From Podaxis mareebaensis (taxonomy: Eukaryota > Basidiomycota > Agaricomycetes > Agaricales > Agaricaceae), in contig JAEUWP010000602.1 of the NCBI GenBank assembly GCA_018524725.1, positions 186,001 to 250,000 of the forward strand: a stretch of DNA of 64,000 nucleotides, read 5' to 3'. Shown here piece after piece: positions 13,825-25,461 of this stretch. How positions within the stretch are numbered: position 1 is the stretch's first letter; the number at the start of each line of letters is the position of its first letter. The translations under genes and the position numbers were made by a program. The notes beneath the pieces are model-generated. The model saw only the letters and a list, made by a program, of their open reading frames with translations. It searched no databases and was not told the origin of the DNA.

Positions 13825-15210
13825 TCACAGCTTGTGTCTAATTTCCTTATTTGCAATCCTGGAAAATTGCACGAACGGCACGCCACTTGCAAACCTTTCC
13901 GCTTGGGCTAAGCATTTTTCGTTGTGACCATGCGGACTCTTAAGGATCGCCGGGAAACTCACCATAGCTTTCGCGGAGATTGACAGCATCAAAGTCATTC
14001 TTATCATTCAACCCTGCCTTAATGAGTTTCTTCGCGTTTAGAACGGCGGTTTGATCAAGCCCCTCAAGCTCAGCCTTCAGGAGCTGACGGACTTCCTTGT
14101 GGAATGACTCCACAGACTGTTGGGGAAAGATCTTGCTGTTGTCAGGATCCCCAAAGTCAGGAACGAGTCACTTCCGTTATCAAGTGCAAGGAGATGCTTA
14201 CTTTATGAACCCGCATTCCAGCAGCTCCTGGGCCTCCTTCTTTTTCCCCCAGATTAGCATTTCGTTGGCCTTGGCGACACCCACTGGGTGTTCTCAGACG
14301 GTGGAATCGACCACAACTATCGGTGACACTCACTTCGGTTAGCGAAGCTGGCACTAGCTCCACCTTCGGCAACGATTCCTGTAGTAAGGTGAATTGTCAG
14401 GAAATTGCCGCCAAACTATCGGGTAAGAAATGGTATGGTCACCTAAAAAGGTGAACGGAGTTGACATCCAGACGTTCGGCATGGCATAGATGAAGTCAAA
14501 GAGTCCCAGAAGCGCTGGATGAAGATTGTTTGATACATTTGTTAAGTAATCATCACTGAAGTTTACCTGCAGCAATTCCTGCACCAAAATAAATCAAAAA
14601 TGCATAATGGTAGACATTCAAGAAGGGCAACGTACCCATCACGGGACCGTTCAAGGCAGCGACGAGGATCTTGCGATGCGAATACAACTAAGGCCACCGC
14701 GTTAGATCCGCACATTGGCATGAAATGAGCAAATAACACACTGCCTTGCTACAATCGAGAGTCGTGAGTGCCACGCTATTCATCAAAGCCCCCCTGACGC
14801 TGCCGATACTTTCTTGGACCTGCTCAGGAGACTTGGTTCGGACACTCGTTCCTCTGCGGATGGCATTAGAATTGTGCGCAAAGCAAGATTATGATGCGAA
14901 AGGCCCGCACGCGCAGAACCATTTACCGGTAGCTAGAAACAGTGCCAAGGAATCAGGCGCTCACATTGGCACGTAAACTCGGGAGGGATCTCACCTTGCA
15001 CAACTGTGACAACCACATCGCTCCGTTCGTCAATATCCCTCAGTGCCTTTGCCAAGTCATCGTAGTCTGAATGGGCGCCCTCAGTTGTGAAGACTGGAGC
15101 CCGACGGATGTAGTCTTATTACCTTTGGGAGTAAGTGCGTTGAGAGTCGCTGGTCGGTTGAATTGAATTGTCGCAATACCCTCACTGATGTTAACGGTGA
15201 TGTCGCTCAT
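13825..15210 (-). CDS. Peroxisomal enoyl-CoA isomerase (Eci1-like, crotonase family)
   Basis: Crotonase-fold enzyme that moves cis/trans double bonds from position 3 to 2 of unsaturated acyl-CoAs so that they can enter peroxisomal beta-oxidation. ATG 15208-15210 gives MSDITVNISEGIATIQFNRP and TLNALTPKDYDDLAKAL, the typical crotonase N-terminus. NVWMSTPFTFLG then IVAEGGASASFANR holds the Glu expected to act as catalytic base in Eci1 enzymes. AKANEMLIWGKKKEAQELLECGF is the helix region. The protein ends NKEIRHKL with stop at 13825; HKL is an acceptable peroxisomal targeting signal 1 (yeast Eci1 ends HRL). Seven or more short introns. A plain enoyl-CoA hydratase is less likely because of the AEGG motif and the targeting signal. 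Confidence 0.85.
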
Positions 15211-15534
15211 ATTAAACTGCGGTTAAACCTGAAGTCAGAGAATGTGGGGTACAATGGGTTCCAAAACTGAATCTCATGAGCGGTTCTGGGCGAAATATCA
15301 CGACTGTGAGATCCCTCAGGGAATGGATCAGATGGACCCTGAGGCCTGTTGAGTCCCGGTTCGGCAACTCGAGCAGACCGGAGTTCTCCCTTGAAGATGG
15401 TACGAATGCATTATTGAGTATCCGAATATACAAATGAGAGGGCTACTAGAACAATTCAACAAGTCATAACAAGCGGTGCTACAGAGGGTATCGATCCGCA
15501 TAGCATTCTTCTATTACTACGCCTTCGGCGCAGA
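15211..15534. other. Intergenic: isomerase promoter and 3' flank of the armadillo gene
   Basis: 324 bp. A minus-strand open frame of 73 codons crosses it but has no ATG and no recognisable product. No clear promoter element. Confidence 0.5.
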
Positions 15535-18214
15535 TCAAGCCCAAGCAGATAAGACTTTTTGAGCGCTATTCCGCAACATCTCGTCTTTACCCGAAGCCGA
15601 CTGCAATCTGATCAAGAGTTTTTCCAATGTTGACCGCACGGCCTCTTTAACCTTCATGATATCATCCTCGGAAGTGTGTTTTGTAAGTTGTATTAACAAC
15701 GAGCAAACATTGACGCGGACTTCTTGGGGATAGTTTGCGGGGTTATCCACGTTCCGTAGAACGAAAACTAGCATATCAAGAGCATGGCGTGGAACATGTA
15801 ACTTGGGGCGGACGGTAGGTGATGCGACGGCAGGAGGGCTGATATCGCTCGTCGGGGATGCGGGGGAAGGTTCAGGCGAAGAAGTAGAGAGTGCTGGAGC
15901 CACGGGTTTACTCAATGCTTTCAGGACTAGTTGACCTGCGAAGATATCATAAGGCCGAAGTCACTTCCGAGCCGCTTCATTGTTACATACCTCCATCATG
16001 GTGCATGGAGAGTAGCGTCAGTGCTACGACACTCTCATTTACAAGGACAGGATAACGACCACTGCGGGCGAGAAGGACCGCTAGAACATCAGCGGACTCT
16101 TGGGTCAATACCAGCCTTGTGGCAGTTTCTCGATTTCGTTGTCGTTCCTGTGATGGTGTCTGGCTTGGAGGTTCCACCGCCCACAGAGATCTGATGACAT
16201 TGACCAACACTCGCGACCCTTCACTCTTGACCGGTATGGAATCAGTACGTTTCACTAAAGCGAGAATCTGTTCTAGGCCAGAAGGGGTGGAAGAGCCGAA
16301 GGCAGGAATAGTCAGGGCGAATGTATATTCGACTGCATCACGTAGGTTGAGTGTATTAGATCTCAGCAAAAGGGTATGAGCCTACCGTCTGCGCTGCAGA
16401 GGTGCTTGACAATTCCGATGGCGTTCAACTGAACGATATCGGCCATCACGTCTGCCCTCTCGTCCCAGATGCCACTCTCTGCGAGTCGCTGGATGATACC
16501 GCTGTCGCCTAGACTCCTATGAATGACCTGTGAAAGGCTGGCGGACTGGGCAACATTCTTCAAGAACCCCAGTATAGCGTGCTTCAACTTGAGATCTGTG
16601 CCCGGGGATAAAAACAATGGCGATGCGAGTAATGGTGCAAGCGAGTAAGGTGGAGAAAGTAGGGCAGCTGAACAGGATTCTAGTATGATCGTTTGAGTAC
16701 AAGCTACAGGAAAACTGTCTGAAACACTCACGCCGGCGAGAAAGATTACCGAGGGATAGACTAGCGGCGATAGCCAGGTCGTCCCTTAACCCACGCACAA
16801 CCTCACCACTACCAGCCTCCTCGACGTAAGACTTGATCCAGCTGACCATCCGATAGACAAATGGGCCTCCAGGTTTCAGGCTCTCAGAATCGTCCCATAA
16901 AATATCTGCGTTTTTTTCTTCGCCTGCGATTTCTACAACAGCTTTCACCAGGGCTGCTTTACAGATGCCGAACTCCTTTTCCTTGCGCATCCTCTCAGCG
17001 TCATCAAACACTTCGGGGTCTTTCCAGGTAGGAGGATAATTCCCTTGCTCTACAAAATCGAGAATCGTTGATAGGCATGGAACACCTGAGTGTTCAGTAG
17101 GGAAGAAGAAGCCACGGGCCAGCGCAAGCCGGACATCTTCAACATCAAGCGCCAGTGATTCGATCAAAGTGCAAGCGTCCTCTAAGACATCAAAATCGCT
17201 TTCGACGAGGGATGCTAGGGTTGGTGTTCCGGCAAAGAATGAGGCATCAACAGACCCGAAGGGCGGGATGAACGCGGTTAATGGCGGCGTAAGTAGAGGG
17301 AGAATGTCGACATTGAATATCTGGATGGCTGAAATTTATTGGTCACTCAATAGCGTTTCATAAAACTGATTGGTACCTTCGTCTTTGACATTCCTAAGCT
17401 CTGAAACAAGCCTCCAGCCCCAACTTGACACTGTGCAGCGCAGATCCCATTCTTCTTCCACACCCTCCGGTGCGTCTTTCGGGACCTTTGTCCAGGCACC
17501 GGCAGGATAGATTCTCGATACAAGCTTCAGAATTGTCTGACCAGCTTCTAGTGAGTTCAATCTATTCTTGACCTCATCTACGCGATAAGTACCAATAAGG
17601 GAACAAACAAGGAAAGGTCCGTACCATAACCTAAGCTCGCATTGAGAAGGGCGCCAAGAGCTGTCCGAAGCAACTTTAGCTCGAAGGTGGAAAGCTGGGC
17701 AACTTGCGAATCAATAGCGGAGACCTTGTCGTTGTATACTTCTAGTAGGGACAGCACGACTTGGATAACGCTCGCCTCGAGGAGGTGTGATCGATTCTCA
17801 TCTATGGTTATTTCCATGAGCGGACACCGGGCATGCGAGGAGTCAAGAAAGGCATACTGTTATCGATGCAGAAATTCGCAGCAACGCGTATAAGTTCTAG
17901 GACCGCAGTAGCCTTCGAGCCGGATGGAATAGGTGTATCCTTAAGCGCCGCTGTCAGCAGTAGCTTGATGCTCTGCGGAAGCGATGTCTGCCCCAAGAAT
18001 ATATGGTTGTCGACTGCAATACGATGTGTTTGTCAAGCATTGAGCGCTCTGATGTGGCGAACGGATACCTGCCTGGTCCATCCTTAGTCCGGAGCGCATT
18101 GGCTAGGGCTTGCGATGTTGACTCGACTTGGCTCCACAGCAATTCATTATCTTCTTGGGGAACCGTGGAGCTGAGATCATGGAGGCGGCGTTCCAAAGCA
18201 GAAATGTCTACCAT
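15535..18214 (-). CDS. Armadillo-repeat protein, SmgGDS (RAP1GDS1)-like
   Basis: Helical-repeat protein resembling SmgGDS, which binds small GTPases with polybasic tails and helps their prenylation and membrane loading. ATG 18212-18214 starts MVDISALERRLHDLSSTVPQ. Then come repeated armadillo-type helices: LPQSIKLLLTAALKDTPIPSGSKA, LIRVAANFCIDN, SVIQVVLSLLEVYNDKVS, LKLLRTALGALLNASLGYG, RDDLAIAASLSLGNLSRR, HAILGFLKNVAQS, IVKHLCSADGR and SEGSRVLVNVIRSLW. A Ser/Pro-rich linker (about 15800-15915) precedes the final helices (LDMLVFVLRNVDNPANYPQEVRVNVCSLL). No catalytic motif. About eight introns. The repeat type is clear; SmgGDS is my best match, and another cytosolic armadillo scaffold remains possible. 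Confidence 0.6.
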
Positions 18215-18448
18215 GGTGAGTGAAAAGTAAGTAGAGAGTCGAGTCTACGAGAGAAGACCGTGGCGGGAAAGATTAGATGAGAGAGACAATACAGCAAGTT
18301 AAAATTATCAGGGGCAATTGTCAAAGCAATGGTTATTGTGGCGGTGCAATATCGATTGATTGACCAGGGCTACCCTGACATAATCGTCGCTCGACACTAA
18401 TAGATACTTATAGCTTTCTGACGTCCTGCTCCACCATCTATCCACAAA
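18215..18448. promoter_or_regulatory. Shared divergent promoter, armadillo gene / OTU gene
   Basis: Only 234 bp separate the two start codons on opposite strands, so both core promoters must lie here. The segment is mixed, with a short pyrimidine tract just before the OTU start. No TATA box seen. Confidence 0.6.
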
Positions 18449-19466
18449 ATGGCCAAGAAGAATAAAGGCAGGAGCAAAGCATCTCCAGCTGTCTCACTCC
18501 CAGCTGCCCCTACCATGGAACCTGAAGACGACGACCTCATGAATGATCTTCTTGCGCAACTCGACTCAAGAGACAGAACCACTCAGGAGGAATCTGCTGC
18601 AGTCTTGAATGAGATGCAGCTGGACAAGCAGGCGGAGGAATTAGAAGGAAAGCCAAAACAGAGCGCGAAGAGCCGCTTTCAGGCGAGACAGGTGAGCTCG
18701 GCCTTCGCCTTCATACGTTGACTGATTCAACTGAAGGACCAAGGCCAGGAAGGCAGCTACGTTAGCCCAAAATTTTGCACCCGATGATCCAGAGGCCCAG
18801 GCGCGCCTCGAGAGAGAGGCAAAAGACGAAGAAGATGCCATAAACAAAATCTGCCGCCAATATGGCCGCCGCATGTTTGAAGTCGGTTCTCTTGATTTTC
18901 GTTTCCCAAATCCTATCCGACCTGTTCACTTAGATCAATCCAGATGGCCATTGTTTGTACTCTGCAGTTGCGCATCAGCTCACGTTACTTGGGAAACTAC
19001 CGGATTCTCAAGCAACTTATGTAACGATGCGAGCAGCAGCCGCCGACTACATAGAGTCCCATGCCGATGACTTTTTGCCCTTCTTACCTGCTACAGAGGG
19101 AGAAGACACGGCTGGAGCGACAGATGCCGGCCTCATGTCACCAGGACAGTTCAAACAATATTGTTCCTCTGTACGCGAAACTGCCGCCTGGGGAGGGGAG
19201 CCTGAAATTCAAGCACTCAGCCGGGCATTCAATGTCCCAATATATGTCGTACAAGGTGGCGTGCCACCAGTTGTGGTGCATGACCCGTCAGGAAACCCTG
19301 GGACAGGTAACTCTTCCATCAAACAGGATGGCGTTTGGCTTAGCTACCACAGGAGAATGTATGGGCTCGGAGAGGTGAGCTTTCTTGGATTTGATCGAGA
19401 TTCTGCGGTCTGATTCAAGTTACCCGACAGCACTACAACTCTTTGCGCCCAATTTCGATATCTTGA
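18449..19466 (+). CDS. OTU-domain deubiquitinase (OTUD6/Otu2-like)
   Basis: Cysteine protease of the OTU family that removes ubiquitin; the OTUD6/Otu2 branch works on translation-linked substrates. ATG 18449 gives a Lys-rich start (MAKKNKGRSKAS), then an acidic coiled-coil-like segment (DDDLMNDLLAQLDSRDR, LDKQAEELEGK). Exon 2 reads ARKAATLAQNFAPDDPE and INKICRQYGRRMFE. Exon 3 begins with the catalytic box INPDGHCLYSAVAHQL (Asp and Cys). FNVPIYVVQGG and GVWLSYHRRMYGLGE follow, and the last small exon gives HYNSLRPISIS with the catalytic His. All triad elements are present. The intron before exon 3 would use an uncommon GTCGGT donor. It ends 76 bp from the convergent adaptin gene. Confidence 0.9.
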
Positions 19467-19542
19467 TCATCTCGCAGACTACACAATCAATATGTTGTAT
19501 AAACGTGCAGAAATGATACGACGCATACTTATAGATCCAACT

Positions 19543-22163
19543 TCAAAACAGCAGGTCTTCATCAGCATGTCTCTGTCTGTTGGTTGTAATGATTGGTCGG
19601 GGTTGGTCCGTCATGTAGTCCTTGAACGCATCTCCAAGATTTGAGTATGGGTCGTCAGATTTCGACTGATCGGGTACATCGTCATGATCGGACTCTCCCT
19701 CGCCTTGGTCGTCATCTGCTGCTTCCTCGGGTTGGGGGAGTGGTTTGGACAAGGAAGCGGGTAGGGGTGGATCTCGTTTCTGCAAGTGAGGCTCTTGGGG
19801 CCCGGGTCCAGGGACGACGATGGGCATGTCAGGAAGTTGAGGTCGAGGAAGTGCAACCAAGACTGCACGTGAATTCGGGTTGAGTGCTGGACTGTCTATC
19901 AGTGCCTTTCCAACTGCATTCCGAATGAAAGTCTGTAACACATGTTCAGTTTTGTTTATGAGCAACTTTCGGAGCGCACTCACCTCTGGGTTCTTGTGGT
20001 ATATGCTACTGATTGTACCAGTATGTAGCAGCAACTGGTCTAATGCACCTCTATCCATCCTGTCAGAATCGGTAGTTATTGGAGGCTTTTCCGCCAAGAC
20101 GATTTCTCCAGCGACAGAAGGATTGATGGCCAGCATCCGCCAGTACATGAAACCTCTATCCCGCAAGTCGGGGTTGTCCACGTCTTCCGTTGCCCACTTC
20201 AATACTTTATGGACGATTTCTTTCGCGGATTCTGACCCAGATTTATAAATGAACAGTTTTACAGCAGCCGTCAACAGGGCTAGTTGCACCTGTGAGAGCA
20301 TTGAGTGTTACACCACGCAATCAAGGGAAGGGTGGAACCAACCTCCACAGCCTCATTCAAGAAACTGTCCAACAGAACATCGAGTAGTTCGTCAGCGTTG
20401 TCAATTCTGTTTGTGTATTGTCCCAAAATCCAAACCATCGACGCCTTGGATTCAGGTTCATCGATCAAATCCAAATAAGTGCACAATGTAGGTATAATGC
20501 CTTCATATTTTCCGGGGTATCTTCTGAAGATGTCCTTGATGACGATGATGGCCTCCTGCACCACATACGATACCTTGGTTTCGAGCAAGCCCAATAATGC
20601 CTCGATACTCTTGTCAGCCGCTGCTTCGACCTTGATAGCTAATCGACCTATGGATCGCACAGCTTTGCGAACGAAGTCGATGTCCACTTCCGTCGCATAC
20701 CTAAAGGCACGAGTTATTTCCTCTAAAGTCACGTAGGACTTCGGTGGGCTCACTCCTGTAGTTCTGCAAGAACCTCGTTCGCATTCTCTGCGCGCGCCAG
20801 GCGGTACATGATTTCAAGCTTTGCCAGCTTCACGTATATGGGGTCATTGTATTTACAGAAGAACACCTTGACGTCGTTCTTCAGCACAGCAGGTCGTCGC
20901 TGAATGATTAACAGAATATTTCGGAGAGCCACATATTGCACCTCTGGACCGGATGATAGCAATGTTACTGGATGTGTGTGGTCAATAAACACCAATCAAC
21001 AGTGAAGAGATCTTTTACAAAACTTACCGAGGGGAGGCCCCATTTTCCTACAGCAGTGTTCAATCAACTTGCGATTCTCCATATAGTTCATTAGGTACAG
21101 GAGGGCCTTAATGGTGGTTAAGACGACTGCTGAGTTGGCATGCTGCAATTGAACGATAATACGTTCAGCCATTTGCTCTGCATCTGCGTGGCGTTCAGGG
21201 ACGTAGCGTAGCAAGGAGTCTAAAATGTAGATCTGGCCCCACCTGCAAGATGTGAGTGAGCTGGCACGTAGGGCCGCTAGAGAAATACGCACTCCGAACT
21301 TTCCTCCAATGCGTTCAACAACTTGTGTGCTGTAGCAAGATTCAGCTTGAAAATCACGCCATCCTGCCGATCACCAATTTCAGAGAGAGCTGCCACAGCA
21401 TTTGCTACCACTGTTGCATTAGGGTCCAGCATGAGGTCTCGCAGCATCTCGACGAATCCACCCTTTTCTGCTTTCCGGGGGTCAGCAGCGTAGAGCTTTG
21501 CTACGCATATAGCAGCCGTCTTGCGAACATACGCGTCGCGGTCTTTGAGACAATGCCGCAGGTTTTCCGTGAGGGACTCGGTCACAATCGGTATAGGTAT
21601 GTAGGACATGGTGCGTATTGCCAGCGCACGGATAAGTGGATTCCGATCATTCACGTCCTAAAAATCTCAGCTGACGGACGAGGGTGATACTACTGTGCAT
21701 ACCTGGAGGAAGTAGGGAATGACAAGGTGGATCTGGTTCGGTTTTGAGCGGCCATAGCTGATGAGGTAGAGGTACACCACTGGTATTTGCCCTGAGAATC
21801 CCGGGCGGATGCCTGAGTGACGTAGTAGGCTCACTTTTCTTGATTTCCAGCAAGGGCGTTCCAAGACATTGGACTACATCATTGAAAAGTGGCGACACTG
21901 AAGGTGGTAGGTCAGGGCTATAATCCAAGTCCTGAAAATGTGCCCAGACACTCACTATCGTTTCCCATCGTGATATTCGCCACTATCCTCTTCAATACGG
22001 TTTTCCTCTTAACATATTTCTTGTCCTTGGCTTCGGCTGCTTGCAGTTCGGATCGGAGTTCCTAGTAGGAAAGTGAACGAAGTGATGAAGACCTTACAAG
22101 GGAATGGAGTACTTCAATCTTTCCTCTTTGGAAGAACTTAGCATCCTGACCGGGTTGAGACAT
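19543..22163 (-). CDS. APL2: Clathrin adaptor beta subunit (AP-1 beta-adaptin, Apl2-like)
   Basis: Large subunit of a clathrin adaptor complex that sorts cargo at the trans-Golgi network and endosomes. ATG 22161-22163 begins [22 protein letters not shown], and the adaptin N-terminal solenoid follows: [156 protein letters not shown] and [16 protein letters not shown]. After a Pro/Asp-rich hinge it stops in [11 protein letters not shown] with no ear domain, as in yeast Apl2. About 730 residues by estimate. AP-1 rather than AP-2 is inferred from fungal usage. Confidence 0.9.
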
Positions 22164-22388
22164 TCTTGGGTTTCAAAGCAGATCGCCGAGGGCCACGAAT
22201 AACGCTGCGAGGCGGGGCGTGCTGGGTGTAAGATTGTGGTCTGATATATGGACGTTCAGAGCACACAACTGCATTTCTTGGCAAATGGCATGGTTGGTTA
22301 TGTAATGTAATGCAATAAAGTTGACATCTGACATCTCTTCGTCTTCCATTGCCTTCACAACCTCAGGTCAACGTGTTACGACTTCACC
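22164..22388. promoter_or_regulatory. Shared divergent promoter, beta-adaptin / Nepro-like gene
   Basis: 225 bp between opposite start codons. No TATA box. The segment carries a gcattacattacataacc-like AT-rich stretch around 22290-22320. Confidence 0.5.
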
Positions 22389-23593
22389 ATGAAGCCGGGT
22401 GTTCGCTTGTTGTCAACGTCTCCGACTCCCAAGGCTTTACTTGACACCTGTACTTGTACGCACATTGACCTGGCGCTGAAAAGCCTCAAGTTGATTGCCC
22501 GCCGACTATCGACAACTCTGATTACATTTGAAGAGGAATCCCGACTTCTAGATCGGCTGTACTACAAAGGAAAAAATCAACATAGAATCTCTTTATTCTG
22601 GAGACATGTTCAAGAAATGAGGAGATATTGTAGCCGACTTAATGGACTTGACCTCTCCGTCGCTGTGGCTCAAATTCGCCATTCTTTCTACAATAGCATG
22701 GACTATGAAAAGTAGGTCTCCATCGGCCGGGATAATGGCTTATGAGTAATTTCCACAAACGCAGTAAAAGTGTTCCGAAGTCATCTTGGACGCACCTCCC
22801 TGATGTCAAGGCCCTGAGATCGACTGTGCGCATCTTGGATCCAATACGTGAGCTGCTCCTAAAGGTTAGCCTCTTGAACGAGCTGCAAGGACACGATTCT
22901 ACACTCACGTAGATGTCTGAAAGGTTCATTGGCGCATACTGGTTTGTGGTCGTCCACTCTAAACGTATCTACAACGGGATAACGATGATCCTTCAAGCTC
23001 TTTTAAACGAGCAATGCAAACAGGCGCATTTCTGCAACTGATCCTCACATTGTCAGCGATTGTTTGTAGGCTCCATGCTCTGACGCAAATCCTCCTTGAG
23101 GTTCACGAGGAGCTGATAACGGCTCTCGTGGGTCTCTGCAGCTCGCTCGAAGTGGGAATTCGTTTCATAGCCGTCGAAATTTACTGACTTGACTTCTCAG
23201 GCATCTGTAACTCTTGAACGATCGAACCGACTGTCCTCTGAACAGGAGATTGTTCCTGCCTCGTCTGCTTCACTCATGACATTAGCGAGCCCGCCAGCGG
23301 AGGATGGTGAATACCATGTTGATCGTCGGGGTCTGAAACGGATGGCAGAAGGAGCTGAAGTCGAGGAGCCGGCTAAACGTGAGCTCTTTACCATCAGGTT
23401 GGTTCACATACTAAGCAAACTAGCGCAAGTTATCATCGAGCGCAGGAAACACACCGACACAAAGCCAAGAGTAGACAAGTCCACCACAAAATTACCCGTT
23501 CAATCTGAACCTGGAACGGACGACGCCTTGAAACCTAGAATCAAGAAGAAAAAGAAGCCCACCAACGAGATCGACGCGATTTTTGGCTTCTGA
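22389..23593 (+). CDS. Nepro N-terminal domain (Rmp1-like) nucleolar protein
   Basis: ATG 22389 opens a helical N-terminus whose core reads ESRLLDRLYYKGKNQHRISLFWRH followed by MRRYCSRLNGLDL. The LYYKxKNQHR signature marks the Nepro/Rmp1 family, nucleolar proteins linked in yeast to RNase MRP and in animals to rRNA maturation. Exon 1 runs to about 22711; joining across gtaggt restores the frame into KSVPKSSWTHLPDVKALRS, then MSERFIGAYW, then TGAFLQLILTLSAIVCRLHALTQILLEV. The last exon is low-complexity and acidic, ending in a Lys run and NEIDAIFGF, a common tail in fungal nucleolar proteins. About five exons. Family membership rests mainly on the KNQHR block; a direct role in RNase MRP is inference. 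Confidence 0.65.
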
Positions 23594-23908
23594 AGCTCTT
23601 AATGGATTATATCGCAGCTGGGTATAAAAGGGATGGTATCAAAAACCATTTCGCATTGCAGTAATCTCGAGGTGGGAGAGATACATGTCAAGAATGTAGA
23701 CGACGGAATGCGAAGGAATAAAAAAAAATCAGAAATTCGAATACAGCTCAGCGCGTCGTACAAGTAACAAGACAATTTATCAGTCCGAATGACAATAAGT
23801 GACGAATCTTGCTAGTCTAGAAAAGGTGTCCCAATGCATTAACTACCCCGTAAAAGTAATTTTCCCTTCGAGGGTCCTCACCTCGTTCACTCGCTCAATC
23901 GTCACAGC
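23594..23908. other. Convergent gap between Nepro-like and cupredoxin genes
   Basis: 315 bp between two 3' ends, with an A9 run near 23721-23730. It should hold both 3' UTRs. No gene seen. Confidence 0.5.
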
Positions 23909-25461
23909 TTACAGCAAGAAGAAGCTGGCAGCAGCGGCAACGAGAGCGACGACAAACTTGGGTGAGGTGGCTGCGGCACCGTTGTTGAGGTTTGATGCAG
24001 TGCCTGAAGCCGAAGCCGAAGCCGAAGCCGAAGATGTCGCGGAAGTAGGGTCAGCAGAGGCGATAGGAGCAGAAATCGAGGTATCATTAGGAGCAGCACC
24101 AGCATTGTTGAGGGCGGCAGAGATATCCTGGGGGAACATCAAGGGCGTGTTGGCCGCACTGCTGAGGTCGATAGAGCCATCCTTCGTGGTCTCGGGGTTA
24201 GTAGCCAAGAAGTTGCGAGTGTACATGACATTCTCAGCAACCATGGGGTGGGACCACTCAGGGAGACTACCAACATCGATGTTACCACCCCAGTTGGAAG
24301 CAAAAGCATTGTTCTGAGTCACGTTGCTAGTAATAGCAGAGTAGGCAGCAAGATCGGGGTTCTGGAAGGGGTGGGGAGAGGAATAAGTCAATGTGTTGAG
24401 TCTAATAAAGCAGACTGTTGAACAAACTTACGCTCGAGGTCCAGTTAGACATCATGAGGGAGACCGATGTACCGGCTCCTGCGCTGCTGGGCGGGTTACT
24501 GCACAACGACCCCATTAGCAATCGAGCTCGAAACGCTATAAACTAGTGGTACTAACATGATACCGAACATGCCCTTCTGGCAGTGACTAGGAACAGCACA
24601 GTGGAAGAAGGTGGGGTTGGTGTCATTAACAACCTGTGTGACTAATTGGAGCAACAGGATCAGGATCAGATGCAGTTTGAACAATATTGAATACTCACAG
24701 ACGAAGTCCTTGACCTGAATCCCAGAAGCGAACGGTGTGTCGTCGGTCTTGTTGCAGGGTGCCAAAGAGGAGGACTTGGTAACTGTGTGGTTGTTGGCGC
24801 CCCACATGAACATAACGGTATCACCAACAGAGGCGTTCACGGCGAAGGGAACATAGCGGAGAACACCCTGGGATGGCGCAACAATAACAGTGTGGGTAAC
24901 ACCGGTTCCACCACTGCCGCTGTCCGGGGTAGTCTGGGTGGGGGGTGTCCAGGGTTGAGGAGAGTTGCCGTATTGAGCAAGGCATTCTGTGTGGGCCGTC
25001 AGCAACTTGGAATCTGTGTTCCACAATTCTGTACTTACGGGACACGCAGTCGTTGTAGTTGGAGCCACCCCAACTTCCCCAGTTGGAACTCCCGGAACCG
25101 TAGGTGGGAGTCTGGTAGGAGTCCCAGGCGACAGTAGTAGATGTAGCTTGCGAGATGACTTCAGAAACAGTAGTAGATGTAGCTTGCGAGGTGACTTCGG
25201 AAGCAGCACTGGACTCCACGCTGGAGCTAGTCGACGGGTCCGACGAGCCGTTATCGGCGGCGGTGGCCCTAGACGCAGATCAGTTTTAAAGTAACACATG
25301 AACTCAAATCCGACATACATAGGCTCAGCTCCCTCGGTGATCGGGGTACCGTTGGGGGCAGAAACCGCAGGCTCGTTAATTGCACTGTCCCTCACGCGGT
25401 GAGGCAAAGCAGTCGCAAAAGCAGAAAGGAGGGTGGCAACCAGGACACGAGAAACGATCAT
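23909..25461 (-). CDS. GPI-anchored extracellular cupredoxin, Ser-rich
   Basis: ATG 25459-25461 starts a clear signal peptide (MIVSRVLVATLLSAFATALP). A Ser/Thr-rich stalk includes two tandem copies of SEV(T/I)SQATSTTV. The blue-copper domain follows: VTHTVIVAPSQGVLRYVPFAV, VGDTVMFMWGANNHTVTKS (His ligand), then, after an intron, FFHCAVPSHCQKGMFG with Cys, His and Met ligands, a complete type 1 copper site. The C-terminal half (SLPEWSHPMVAENVMYTRNF, IDLSSAANTPLMFP) is typical of basidiomycete cupredoxin wall proteins. An (SA)n tract leads to the hydrophobic tail FVVALVAAAASFFLL, a GPI-attachment signal. About six exons. The physiological role of such surface cupredoxins is not established. Confidence 0.88.
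24003..24036. repeat. Hexanucleotide repeat (GAAGCC)n in the cupredoxin gene
   Basis: About five units of gaagcc/gccgaa. On the minus strand it encodes an alternating Ser-Ala tract just before the GPI signal. A length-variable microsatellite is likely. Confidence 0.8.
25132..25203. repeat. 36-bp tandem repeat, two copies
   Basis: Copies at 25132-25167 and 25168-25203 differ at three positions. They encode two 12-residue Ser/Thr-rich units in the cupredoxin stalk. Confidence 0.9.
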
